From the NCBI GenBank assembly GCA_900544945.1, contig UQXG01000017.1:1-21569 (forward strand): a stretch of DNA of 21,569 nt, read 5' to 3'. Positions 15,353-21,569 of the stretch are shown one piece after another. This stretch comes from an uncultured Eubacteriales bacterium (GTDB lineage: Bacteria > Bacillota > Clostridia > Oscillospirales > Oscillospiraceae). The notes beneath the pieces were generated by a model. That model saw only the letters and a program-made list of their open reading frames with translations. It searched no databases and had not been told where the DNA came from. Position numbers and translations under genes: made by a program. Position 1 is the stretch's first letter. Every line of letters starts with the position of its first letter.

Positions 15353-16263
15353 GGGTTGGCCTCCTTCGCAAGAAGCGTCAGCTTTTTCATCCGGTTGTTC
15401 ATGGCGGGCTTGGTAATGGGCGGCTCCATCATGGCCGCCAGCTCCGAAAGGGACGCGGAAGGGTTTTCCTCCCGGGCAACAGCCGCCTGGCGGAGCTTCT
15501 CCGGCAGACTGTCCAAGAGACCCCGCTCCCTCAGCTGCCGGATCACCCCCAGCTGCTCCTGGGCGGCTTCCACCACCTTGGAGGTGTTGGCATCGTCGCA
15601 GTTGCACCGGCGGTTGACTTTGTTGTTCAGCTCCTTTTCCAGGCGAGCCTCCATAATGCCCATGGCCGCCACCGGTGCCCCCAGACAGGTGAGAAAATCG
15701 GAAATCTGCTCACTTTGCTTCAGATAGAGCACCTGAGCCCCGCCCCGGCGGGCAGTCTTGGGGGAAAAGTCCATGACCTCCCGAATCAGCAGCTCCGTCT
15801 CCCGGGCCACTGCCTGATGGGTGGTGGCAAGCTCCATATGGTAGCCCTTCCCCGGGTCGGTAACGCTGCCCCCTGCCAGGAAGGCCCCCCGGAGGAAGGA
15901 CACCTTGCAGCACTCCTCCTCCACAATCGGGTAATTCACATGCAGCGCCAGGGTATCCCCCTTGGAAAAGCCGAAGGCCTCCATGACGGTCGAGAGCTTC
16001 CCCTCCTCCCGAATCTGAAACACCAGTTTCCCCGGAGCCGCCAGACTGGGATAACTGTCAAAGTCCAGATTAAAGGCCTTCTTGAACAGCTTGGGCAGCA
16101 CATGGGCAAATTCCCGACTTTCGGTGACGATTTTAATGCCGTCGTCCTGGAAGCTGTTGCAGTAGAGCAGGATTCCGAAGCACTGAGCCAGTGCGCAGCA
16201 GGGCTTTGTGGGCAGCACCCGGCAGATTTCCGCCCGGGCGGCGGAGGAAAAAGACAAATTCAT
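15349..16263 (-). CDS. whiA: DNA-binding protein WhiA
   Basis: WhiA is a sporulation and cell-division regulator related to LAGLIDADG homing endonucleases but without nuclease activity. The 304-residue product has the family start MNLSFSSAARAEICR, the LAGLIDADG-like FLRGAFLAGGSVTDP (123-137) with GYHMELATTHQ, the conserved NRRCNCDDANTSK (217-229), and a C-terminal helix-turn-helix SLSELAAMMEPPITKPAMNNRMKKL. ATG 16263 is chosen, with AGGGGA at 16271-16276 seven bases upstream. It lies 19 bases after murB and overlaps dnaE by 4 nt. In many Clostridia rapZ and yvcK stand between murB and whiA; they are absent here. Confidence 0.96.
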   Translation of the reverse strand: MNLSFSSAARAEICRVLPTKPCCALAQCFGILLYCNSFQDDGIKIVTESREFAHVLPKLFKKAFNLDFDSYPSLAAPGKLVFQIREEGKLSTVMEAFGFSKGDTLALHVNYPIVEEECCKVSFLRGAFLAGGSVTDPGKGYHMELATTHQAVARETELLIREVMDFSPKTARRGGAQVLYLKQSEQISDFLTCLGAPVAAMGIMEARLEKELNNKVNRRCNCDDANTSKVVEAAQEQLGVIRQLRERGLLDSLPEKLRQAAVAREENPSASLSELAAMMEPPITKPAMNNRMKKLTLLAKEANP

Positions 16264-16282
16264 ATTGGGTTCCCCTGTATCT

Positions 16283-17200
16283 TTATGGGTTCCAGATCCG
16301 AATCTCCGGTTCCAGGCGAATGCCGGAAGTTTCATAGACCCGGTCGGACACGGTTTGCAGCAATTGCCTCATTTCCCCCGCGGTGGCTCCGCCCAGATTT
16401 ACGGCAAAGCCCGCGTGCTTTTCGGAAATGCCGGCGTTTCCCAGCCGGAAACCCTTCAGCCCCGCCTGTTCAATCAGCGCGGCGGCATAACCGCCCGCGG
16501 GGCGCTTGAAGGCAGAGCCCGCCGAGGGCAGGTCAAGAGGCTGAGAAGCGGTACGCTTGCCGATGAGCTCCTTCATTTTGCCCCGGATAATCTCCGGCTC
16601 TGCCGGGGTCAGGGCAAATTCCGCGCTGAGCACAATGTCGCCGGTTTCCTCCAGGACGCTGTGCCGGTAGGAAAAGCCCATTTCCTCAGCGGTGAGAACC
16701 CGCCGCTGCCCCTGTCGGTTCATGACCTCCACCTGTTTGCAGACCTGGCGGATTTCCCCGCCGTAGGCTCCGGCGTTCATATAGACCCCGCCGCCAACGG
16801 TGCCGGGAATGCCATGGGCGAATTCCAGGCCGGAAAGGCCCAGGTTTGCCGCAGCCACCGCCGCTCGGCTCATGGTCACCCCGGCCATTACCCGAAGCCG
16901 GTTTCCGGATAGGGGCTCGATTCCCTCCAGGCAATCCTTCAGGCAGGCCACCAGCCCCCGAACCCCTTCGTCCGGAGCCAGCACGTTGGTTCCTGCGCCC
17001 AGAATAGCAAAGCTTCCGTCCAATAAAACGGACACTTTCAAAATTTCCGCCAGTTCCTCGGCATTTTTGGGAAAGGCCATGACCTCCGCCCCGCCGCCAA
17101 TGCGCAAAGAGGTGTGCTTTGCCAAAGGTTCGTCGAACTTTAGCTCCACATCCGGGAGTAAAGCAGCGATTTTTTCCTGAAAATCTGTCAATTCCGTCAT
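16283..17200 (-). CDS. murB: UDP-N-acetylmuramate dehydrogenase (UDP-N-acetylenolpyruvoylglucosamine reductase)
   Basis: MurB is a cytoplasmic FAD enzyme that reduces UDP-GlcNAc-enolpyruvate with NADPH to UDP-MurNAc for peptidoglycan synthesis. The 305-residue product has the FAD-binding segments HTSLRIGGGAEV (29-40) and ILGAGTNVLAPDEGVRGLV (66-84), then GLEFAHGIPGTVGGGVYMNAGAYGGE (124-149). The active-site region YRHS follows, with PSAGSAFKRPAGGYAAALIEQAGLKG, where S229 is the likely proton donor. It lacks the extra loops of type I enzymes, so it is type II. ATG 17200 is supported by GGAGG at 17206-17210. A promoter directly upstream marks it as the first gene of the twelve-gene block. Confidence 0.96.
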   Translation of the reverse strand: MTELTDFQEKIAALLPDVELKFDEPLAKHTSLRIGGGAEVMAFPKNAEELAEILKVSVLLDGSFAILGAGTNVLAPDEGVRGLVACLKDCLEGIEPLSGNRLRVMAGVTMSRAAVAAANLGLSGLEFAHGIPGTVGGGVYMNAGAYGGEIRQVCKQVEVMNRQGQRRVLTAEEMGFSYRHSVLEETGDIVLSAEFALTPAEPEIIRGKMKELIGKRTASQPLDLPSAGSAFKRPAGGYAAALIEQAGLKGFRLGNAGISEKHAGFAVNLGGATAGEMRQLLQTVSDRVYETSGIRLEPEIRIWNP

Positions 17201-17228
17201 AAACGCCTCCGGGTGTATAGTTGAATAC

Positions 17229-17257
17229 AGTATAGCATATTCCCGGAGATTATGCAA
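17229..17257 (-). promoter_or_regulatory. Sigma-A type promoter for the murB operon
   Basis: On the minus strand TTGCAT (17252-17257) and TATACT (17229-17234) are separated by exactly 17 bases. Both hexamers are close to the vegetative consensus. The predicted start is near 17222, leaving a leader of about 20 bases with GGAGG before the murB ATG. Confidence 0.8.
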
Positions 17258-17297
17258 TTATGCGATTGTGAATTTTATGTAAGATACCGTCGGAACG

Positions 17298-17329
17298 CAA
17301 AAAAGCTGCCCGGCCTAAGCCGGGCAGCT
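17298..17329 (-). terminator. Rho-independent terminator of the ABC ATPase gene
   Basis: On the minus strand AGCTGCCCGGC, a 4-base loop and GCCGGGCAGCT form a perfect 11-bp stem followed by a T-run (17299-17304). It lies 14 bases after the ATPase stop and separates that gene from the murB promoter. Confidence 0.93.
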
Positions 17330-17343
17330 GGGAATGTAAGAAC

Positions 17344-18531
17344 TCAGGCTTCCAGGTTGATGCCGGTGTCCTTGGAGAACAGGTGGCATACATGGCCGGG
17401 GAAGCTGTAGTGAACGGTGCTGCCGTTGGACAGAGCGGCAACCTCGGCACCGGTCATGTTCATGGTGGAAACAACCATGACCACGTCACGACCCATGGAG
17501 GTCACATGCAGGTGGACGGAGGAGCCCATAAGCTCGGACACGTCAACCTTGCCCTCGATACCGGCGGGCTCCAGGGAGATGTGCTCGGGACGAACGCCCA
17601 GAACCACATCCTGCTCGGCCACGTTGTTGGCGGCCAGCTTTGCCTGCTTGTCGTCGGACAGAACGATGGACTGGTTATCCAGCTTCACGACATACTTGCC
17701 GTTCTCCTTGACCAGCTTGGCGTTCTCGAACAGGTTCATCTGGGGAGTGCCGATGAAGGTAGCGACGAACAGGTTATAGGGATGGTTGAAGACCTCCTGG
17801 GGAGTGCCGATCTGCTGGATGAAGCCATCCTTCATGATGACGATCCGGTCGCCCAGGGTCATAGCCTCGGTCTGGTCGTGGGTAACGTAAATGAAGGTGG
17901 TGTTGATCCGCTGACGCAGCTTGATGAGCTCGGCACGCATCTGGTTACGGAGCTTGGCATCCAGGTTGGACAGAGGCTCGTCCATCAGCAGAACCTTAGG
18001 CTCCCGGACGATGGCACGGCCGATGGCCACACGCTGACGCTGACCGCCGGACAGCGCCTTGGGCTTACGGCCCAGGTACTGGGTGATGTCCAGGATCTCA
18101 GCGGCTTCCTTTACCTTTCTGTCAATTTCGTCCTTGGGCATCTTGCGCAGCTTCAGGGCGAAGGCGATGTTATCATAAACGGTCATGTGGGGGTACAGGG
18201 CGTAGTTCTGGAAGACCATGGCGATGTCCCGATCCTTGGGGGCCACATCGTTGACCAGCTTGTCGCCGATGTACAGCTCGCCGCCGGAAATCTCTTCCAG
18301 GCCGGCAATCATCCGCAGAGTGGTGGACTTACCGCAGCCGGAGGGGCCAACCAGAACGATGAATTCCTTGTCGGCGATGTCCAGGTTGAACTCCTGAACC
18401 GCCACAACACCCTCATCGGTGATCTGCAGATTGACCTTCTTTTCGGGCTCGCCCTTCTTCTTTTTCTTCTTGGCATCCTCGCCGTTGAAGGGATAGACCT
18501 TTTTGATGTTCTTCAGGGTTAAGCTTGCCAT
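17344..18531 (-). CDS. ugpC: ABC transporter ATP-binding protein, UgpC/MsmK/MalK sugar-uptake type
   Basis: This 395-residue ATPase would energise carbohydrate or glycerol-phosphate uptake at the inner face of the membrane. Walker A is GPSGCGKST at 62-70, the Q-loop is Q108 (FQNYALYPHMTVYDNIAF), the signature LSGGQ is at 160-164, Walker B is VLLMDEP at 180-186, and the H-loop is in VTHDQTEA. The C-terminal MalK-type regulatory OB domain has LGVRPEHI. Residues 19-43 form a lysine-rich insert (DAKKKKKKGEPEKK) between the first strand and Walker A; similar inserts occur in Clostridia homologs. No permease or binding-protein gene is adjacent, so it is probably a shared ATPase serving several sugar transporters, as MsmK does. 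Only a weak AAGAAAG precedes the ATG. Confidence 0.9.
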   Translation of the reverse strand: MASLTLKNIKKVYPFNGEDAKKKKKKGEPEKKVNLQITDEGVVAVQEFNLDIADKEFIVLVGPSGCGKSTTLRMIAGLEEISGGELYIGDKLVNDVAPKDRDIAMVFQNYALYPHMTVYDNIAFALKLRKMPKDEIDRKVKEAAEILDITQYLGRKPKALSGGQRQRVAIGRAIVREPKVLLMDEPLSNLDAKLRNQMRAELIKLRQRINTTFIYVTHDQTEAMTLGDRIVIMKDGFIQQIGTPQEVFNHPYNLFVATFIGTPQMNLFENAKLVKENGKYVVKLDNQSIVLSDDKQAKLAANNVAEQDVVLGVRPEHISLEPAGIEGKVDVSELMGSSVHLHVTSMGRDVVMVVSTMNMTGAEVAALSNGSTVHYSFPGHVCHLFSKDTGINLEA

Positions 18532-18546
18532 ACTTTCTTGACTCTA

Positions 18547-18599
18547 GACGCGCCTACCATTTTCGCGCGCGTCCTCGCTGCCGGAAAGCAAAATTCCGG
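18547..18599 (-). promoter_or_regulatory. Structured leader of the ABC ATPase mRNA (two hairpins)
   Basis: Two stems lie just upstream of the ATPase start: CCGGAA/TTCCGG (18581-18586 with 18594-18599) and a perfect 7-bp GACGCGC/GCGCGTC (18547-18553 with 18567-18573). Neither is followed by a T-run, so they are not simple terminators. They may shape translation or stability of the roughly 180-base leader. Confidence 0.45.
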
Positions 18600-18716
18600 A
18601 AGCACTACGACAGGTCTCCACACTGCCGCACCGTAAGTCAGACGGATTTATCCTCCTTAAATTTAGCGAAATACGCCTAGAATAGTGGAGTAGACGCACT
18701 TCACCGGGATACTGAA

Positions 18717-18745
18717 ATAATATCACAATTCGTCTTTTCTGACAA
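18717..18745 (-). promoter_or_regulatory. Sigma-A type promoter for the ABC ATPase gene
   Basis: On the minus strand TTGTCA (18740-18745), a 17-base spacer and TATTAT (18717-18722) make a near-consensus vegetative promoter. The start would be near 18710, giving a leader of about 180 bases before the ATG at 18531. Confidence 0.75.
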
Positions 18746-18808
18746 TCGGGGATAATGACGGTTTTTCCGTGCCGTTTTTAGGCATTCTGACAAGAATTCA
18801 GCGTTTCC

Positions 18809-18833
18809 GTCAAAAATGACAGAATTACGTCAT
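18809..18833. promoter_or_regulatory. Overlapping TGAC/GTCA palindromes in the divergent control region
   Basis: GTCA-AAAA-TGAC (18809-18820) and ATGAC-N8-GTCAT (18816-18833) are perfect inverted half-sites that share a TGAC. Further TGAC/GTCA words occur nearby (about 18740, 18758, 18788, 18842). They lie between the two divergent promoters and look like an operator cluster for an unidentified regulator. Confidence 0.4.
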
Positions 18834-18840
18834 TTGTCTC

Positions 18841-18869
18841 TTGACAGGTTTCGTTATTTCCTATAAACT
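18841..18869 (+). promoter_or_regulatory. Candidate promoter for the cysteine desulfidase operon
   Basis: TTGACA (18841-18846) is a perfect -35 hexamer. At 17 bases the -10 is TAAACT (18864-18869), a four-of-six match; TATAAA at 18862 would give a 15-base spacer. A TATAAT at 18897 has no good -35. The leader would be about 100 bases. Confidence 0.5.
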
Positions 18870-18912
18870 AGTGGTGTTTCAGGGATTATACTTTTGTATA
18901 ATTTCCACAACG

Positions 18913-18948
18913 CACAGCTGTCCACATAGGAAAGACATTTCAGCTGTG
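18913..18948 (+). repeat. Inverted repeat in the desulfidase leader
   Basis: CACAGCTG (18913-18920) and CAGCTGTG (18941-18948) are perfect 8-base arms around a 20-base spacer, ending shortly before the ribosome binding site. It may be an operator or an mRNA hairpin. Confidence 0.45.
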
Positions 18949-18977
18949 ATTATCGGAAGAAAGGAGGAAACACAAAC

Positions 18978-20258
18978 ATGAACAAAGAAAATCCCAATTA
19001 CCGCGCGTATATCCGCATCCTGGAGGAGGAGCTGGTGCCTGCCATGGGCTGCACCGAGCCCATCGCCCTGGCCTACTGCGCGGCGAAGGCCCGGGAGGTT
19101 CTGGGCGAGATGCCCGATCGGGTGGCCATTGGTGCCAGCGGCAGCATCATCAAGAACGTGAAAAGCGTCATTGTTCCCAATACCAATCACATGAAGGGGA
19201 TTCCCGCGGCGGCGGTAGCCGGAATCGTGGGCGGCGACGCATCCCGGGAGCTGGAGGTCATCGCGGACGTATCCCCGGAGAAAATCGCCCAAATGCGCAC
19301 CTATCTGGAGAGCACCCCCATTACCGTGGAGCACATCGACAACGGTCTGACCTTTGAGATCGTGGTCACTGTTTTCCATGGCCAGGACAGTGCCAGCGTC
19401 CGGATTGTCAACTATCACACGAACATCGTCCATATCGAGCGCAACGGCCAGGTGCTTCTGGATACGCCTGTGGAGGGCGAGAGCGAGGCCGGTCTTACCG
19501 ACCGCTCCTGCCTGAATCTGCGGGACATCCTGGACTTTGCGGAAACCGTGGACATCGCCGACGTGAAGGACGTTCTGGATCGGCAGATCGAGTACAACAG
19601 CGCCATCGCCAAGGAAGGTCTTCGGGGGAACTACGGCTCCAATATCGGAAGCGTCCTGCTGCAAACCTACGGTGAGGGCAGCGTCATGGTTAGAGCCAAG
19701 GCCATGGCAGCGGCCGGTTCCGACGCCCGGATGAACGGCTGTGAAATGCCCGTGGTCATCAACTCCGGCAGCGGCAACCAGGGCATGACCACTTCCCTGC
19801 CCGTCATCGAGTACGCCAAGGAGCTGAATGTCAGTGACGAAAAGCTCTACCGGGCTCTGTGCCTGTCCAACCTGACTACCATCCACCAGAAAACCAGCAT
19901 CGGACGGCTCTCCGCCTTCTGCGGCGCGGTCAGTGCCGGTGCCGGCGCAGGCGCGGGCATTGCCTACCTGCTGGGCTCTGACCTGGACGGTATTTCTCAC
20001 ACCGTTGCCAACGCCATCGCCACCACCGGCGGCATTGTCTGCGACGGAGCCAAGGCCTCCTGCGCCTCCAAAATCGCCACGGCAGTGGAGGCGGGTATCC
20101 TGGGCTACAACATGCACATCCAGGATCAGGACTTCCAGCCTGACGATGGTCTGGTGGGCGACACCCCCGAGGACACCATCTCCAACATCGGTCGTCTGGG
20201 CAAGGAAGGCATGAAGAGCACCAACGAAGAGATCATCAAAATCATGGTTGGCAATTAA
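18978..20258 (+). CDS. cyuA: L-cysteine desulfidase / serine dehydratase-alpha family protein (CyuA/YhaM, UPF0597)
   Basis: Family members are [4Fe-4S] enzymes. The characterised archaeal and E. coli members turn L-cysteine into pyruvate, ammonia and sulfide; relatives act on serine. The 426-residue product begins with EEELVPAMGCTEPIALAYCAA and has SGSGNQG (263-269) and GGIVCDGAKASCASK. Cysteines C25, C315, C355 and C362 have the spacing I recall for the cluster ligands of the Methanocaldococcus enzyme, so a cluster is likely. AAGGAGG precedes the ATG by about ten bases. The next gene encodes an amino-acid symporter, which fits an uptake-and-degrade operon. Cysteine over serine is inferred from family; the sequence alone does not settle it. 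Confidence 0.88.
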   Translation: MNKENPNYRAYIRILEEELVPAMGCTEPIALAYCAAKAREVLGEMPDRVAIGASGSIIKNVKSVIVPNTNHMKGIPAAAVAGIVGGDASRELEVIADVSPEKIAQMRTYLESTPITVEHIDNGLTFEIVVTVFHGQDSASVRIVNYHTNIVHIERNGQVLLDTPVEGESEAGLTDRSCLNLRDILDFAETVDIADVKDVLDRQIEYNSAIAKEGLRGNYGSNIGSVLLQTYGEGSVMVRAKAMAAAGSDARMNGCEMPVVINSGSGNQGMTTSLPVIEYAKELNVSDEKLYRALCLSNLTTIHQKTSIGRLSAFCGAVSAGAGAGAGIAYLLGSDLDGISHTVANAIATTGGIVCDGAKASCASKIATAVEAGILGYNMHIQDQDFQPDDGLVGDTPEDTISNIGRLGKEGMKSTNEEIIKIMVGN

Positions 20259-20289
20259 GCTGCCCTGCGTCTAAACAAAAGTAAGGTAT

Positions 20290-20306
20290 TGCCGGGTAAC
20301 CCGGCA
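20290..20306 (+). repeat. Intercistronic hairpin before the symporter RBS
   Basis: TGCCGGG, loop TAA and CCCGGCA form a perfect 7-bp stem that ends directly at the AGAGGAG ribosome binding site of the symporter gene. There is no T-run, so it is not a terminator. It may stabilise the mRNA or tune translation of the second gene. Confidence 0.55.
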
Positions 20307-20323
20307 GAGAGGAGAAAACCCCT

Positions 20324-21517
20324 ATGAAAAAGCTGTTTTCCAGTCTCCCCGCAAAGCTGCTGCTTGGTATCATTGTCGGTATCATCGTCGGCCTGATCGT
20401 TCCCGAATCCGTGATGACGGTGCTGGTGCCCGTCAAGAACATCATGGGTCAGCTTATCAACTTCATCGTTCCTCTGATCGTCATCGGCTTTATCGCTCCG
20501 TCCATCACCAAGCTGGGCAGCAACGCCTCCCGGCTTCTGGGTGTAGCACTGCTCATTGCCTACGTTTCTTCCGTGCTGGCAGCCCTGATGTCCACGGTGG
20601 CGGGCTATGTGCTCATTCCCATCATGCACAATGCCAACGCCGCCGCTGACCTGCGTGCCCTGCCCGAGGACGTGTTCGGCCTCCAGATTCCTCAGATCAT
20701 GCCCGTCATGTCCGCTCTGGTCTTCGCAGTGCTCATGGGTCTTGCCGCCGTATGGACGAAGGCCGAAACCACCACCAAGATTCTGGACGAGTTCCAGAAG
20801 ATCGTGCTGGATCTGGTTTCCAAAATCGTCATTCCCATCCTGCCCTTCTTCATCGCCTGCACCTTCGCGTGCCTGGCCTACGAGGGCACCATCACCCGGC
20901 AGCTGCCCATCTTCCTGAAGGCAGTCGTCATCGTGCTGGTGGGTCACTTCATCTGGATGGCGGTGCTGTACAGCGTCGCCGGTGCCTACTCCAAGCGCAG
21001 CCCCATTGAGGTCTTCAAGCACTACGGCCCGGCTTACCTGACCGCCGTGGGCACCATGTCCTCCGCCGCTACTCTGTCCGTGGCTCTGCAGTGCGCCCGG
21101 AAGTCCAAGGTTCTCCGCCGGGATATGGTGGACTTCGGCATTCCCCTGTTTGCCAACGTGCACCTGTGCGGCTCCGTCCTCACCGAGACCTTCTTCGTCA
21201 TGATCGTCTCTCTGATTCTCTACGGTCAGCTGCCCACCGTGGGCACCATGATTCTGTTCTGCGTGCTTCTGGGCATCTTCGCCATCGGCGCCCCCGGCGT
21301 CCCCGGCGGCACGGTCATGGCCTCTCTGGGTATCGTCACCAGCGTTCTGGGCTTCGGCCCCGAAGGCACCGCCCTGCTTCTGGCCATCTTCGCCATTCAG
21401 GACTCCTTCGGCACTGCCTGCAACGTCACCGGCGACGGCGCTCTGACTCTGATCCTCACCGGCTACTGCGAGAAGCACGGTCTGGAAGAGCAGAAGAACA
21501 TCGGCGTAGACCTGTAA
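20324..21517 (+). CDS. Dicarboxylate/amino acid:cation symporter (DAACS family)
   Basis: The 397-residue integral membrane protein is a sodium- or proton-coupled amino-acid importer of the GltP/SstT fold. The N-terminus is LLLGIIVGIIVGLIVP. The hairpin 1 tip is GTMSSAATLSVAL (243-255; serine-rich motif), transmembrane segment 7 is near FGIPLFANVHLCG, the hairpin 2 tip is GAPGVPGG (322-329), and TM8 carries DSFGTACNVTGDGALTL (360-376), whose D, N and D positions match the substrate-binding pattern of the family. AGAGGAG lies about ten bases before the ATG. It follows the desulfidase by 65 bases and is probably co-transcribed. The best guess for substrate is cysteine or serine, from context; glutamate or dicarboxylates cannot be excluded. 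Confidence 0.9.
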   Translation: MKKLFSSLPAKLLLGIIVGIIVGLIVPESVMTVLVPVKNIMGQLINFIVPLIVIGFIAPSITKLGSNASRLLGVALLIAYVSSVLAALMSTVAGYVLIPIMHNANAAADLRALPEDVFGLQIPQIMPVMSALVFAVLMGLAAVWTKAETTTKILDEFQKIVLDLVSKIVIPILPFFIACTFACLAYEGTITRQLPIFLKAVVIVLVGHFIWMAVLYSVAGAYSKRSPIEVFKHYGPAYLTAVGTMSSAATLSVALQCARKSKVLRRDMVDFGIPLFANVHLCGSVLTETFFVMIVSLILYGQLPTVGTMILFCVLLGIFAIGAPGVPGGTVMASLGIVTSVLGFGPEGTALLLAIFAIQDSFGTACNVTGDGALTLILTGYCEKHGLEEQKNIGVDL

Positions 21518-21527
21518 TACTGAACTC

Positions 21528-21558
21528 CAATTAAAATCTTTAAAAAAGATTTTAATTG
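21528..21558 (+). terminator. AT-rich palindrome after the symporter gene
   Basis: CAATTAAAATCTTT (21528-21541) and AAAGATTTTAATTG (21545-21558) are perfect 14-base arms around AAA, starting 11 bases after the stop. It is AT-rich and lacks a trailing T-run, so it is an atypical terminator or a 3' end stability element. Confidence 0.5.
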
Positions 21559-21569
21559 CCTGAAGGGCA

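Larger units (their letters stand above)
18532..18977. other. Divergent intergenic control region
   Basis: This 446-base AT-richer stretch separates the minus-strand ABC ATPase from the plus-strand desulfidase. It holds one promoter for each direction, the long ATPase leader with two hairpins and an orphan AAGGAGG (near 18650) with no start codon at a suitable distance, the TGAC/GTCA palindromes, and the CACAGCTG inverted repeat. No credible gene is present. A 60-residue minus-strand frame (18544-18726) starts upstream of the predicted transcription start. Confidence 0.65.

Noticed and set aside
15353..15607. N-terminal extension of dnaE to 15607
   Set aside because: It overlaps whiA; the PHP-domain start MSFVHLHLHTEYS with GAAGGAGG upstream is the evident start.
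11387..15727. A 1446-codon open frame on the plus strand
   Set aside because: It is the antisense shadow of dnaE and its neighbours, caused by GC-rich codon usage; no ribosome binding site or protein family pattern, while dnaE on the other strand is unmistakable.
18544..18726. A 60-codon frame in the ABC ATPase leader
   Set aside because: Its ATG lies upstream of the predicted transcription start and over the -10 hexamer, so the promoter's transcript could not encode it.
18879..20117. A 412-codon open frame on the minus strand
   Set aside because: Antisense to the cysteine desulfidase gene, with composition typical of shadow frames.
20255..21478. A 407-codon open frame on the minus strand
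   Set aside because: Antisense to the symporter gene; Gly/His/Asp-rich low-complexity translation.

Overview
The window reads as chromosomal DNA of a moderately GC-rich anaerobic member of the Bacillota (Clostridia). An Oscillospirales-type gut bacterium is my best guess. The grounds are the combination of DUF4317, DUF1385/YqhQ, WhiA, an MsmK/UgpC-type ATPase with a lysine-rich insert, an iron-sulfur cysteine desulfidase, strong AGGAGG ribosome binding sites and an intergenic repeat of a kind I recall from gut Clostridia. The taxonomy is inference; there is no rRNA or tRNA here.

Layout. (1) 1-2535, minus strand: a DUF4317 gene running off the left edge, then an ECF sigma factor gene overlapping by 4 nt a gene for a one-pass membrane protein that is probably its regulator. 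(2) 2536-2937: a non-coding island with a probable ECF-type autoregulatory promoter embedded in a 21-bp tandem repeat, a 16-bp-arm palindrome and a 222-bp nested inverted-repeat element (MITE-like). (3) 2938-17200, minus strand: twelve tightly packed genes, in transcription order murB, whiA, dnaE, a lipoprotein gene, a response regulator, a histidine kinase, DUF1385/yqhQ, prmC, recA, recX, rimO and pgsA. A clear vegetative promoter lies before murB, a possible second one before the lipoprotein gene, and most neighbours overlap or nearly touch. (4) 17298-18531: a single ABC ATPase gene (ugpC/msmK type) with its own promoter, a long structured leader and a strong terminator. (5) 18532-18977: divergent control region with TGAC/GTCA palindromes. 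(6) 18978-21517, plus strand: an L-cysteine desulfidase-family gene and a DAACS-family amino-acid symporter gene.

How the genes fit. The central block mixes cell wall synthesis (murB), division control (whiA), replication (dnaE), recombination and repair (recA, recX), translation-factor and ribosome modification (prmC, rimO) and phospholipid synthesis (pgsA), with a three-gene envelope sensing unit (lipoprotein, response regulator, kinase) inside it. The right-hand pair looks like an uptake and degradation module for cysteine (or serine) that would yield pyruvate, ammonia and, from cysteine, sulfide. The left-hand sigma pair and the central lipoprotein both carry a D-x-[DN]-x-D-G calcium-loop-like motif in their extracytoplasmic parts.

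I found no CRISPR array, tRNA, rRNA, transposase or phage gene. The least explained parts are the two sensing units, the repeat-embedded ECF promoter, the nested repeat element and the structured divergent region.
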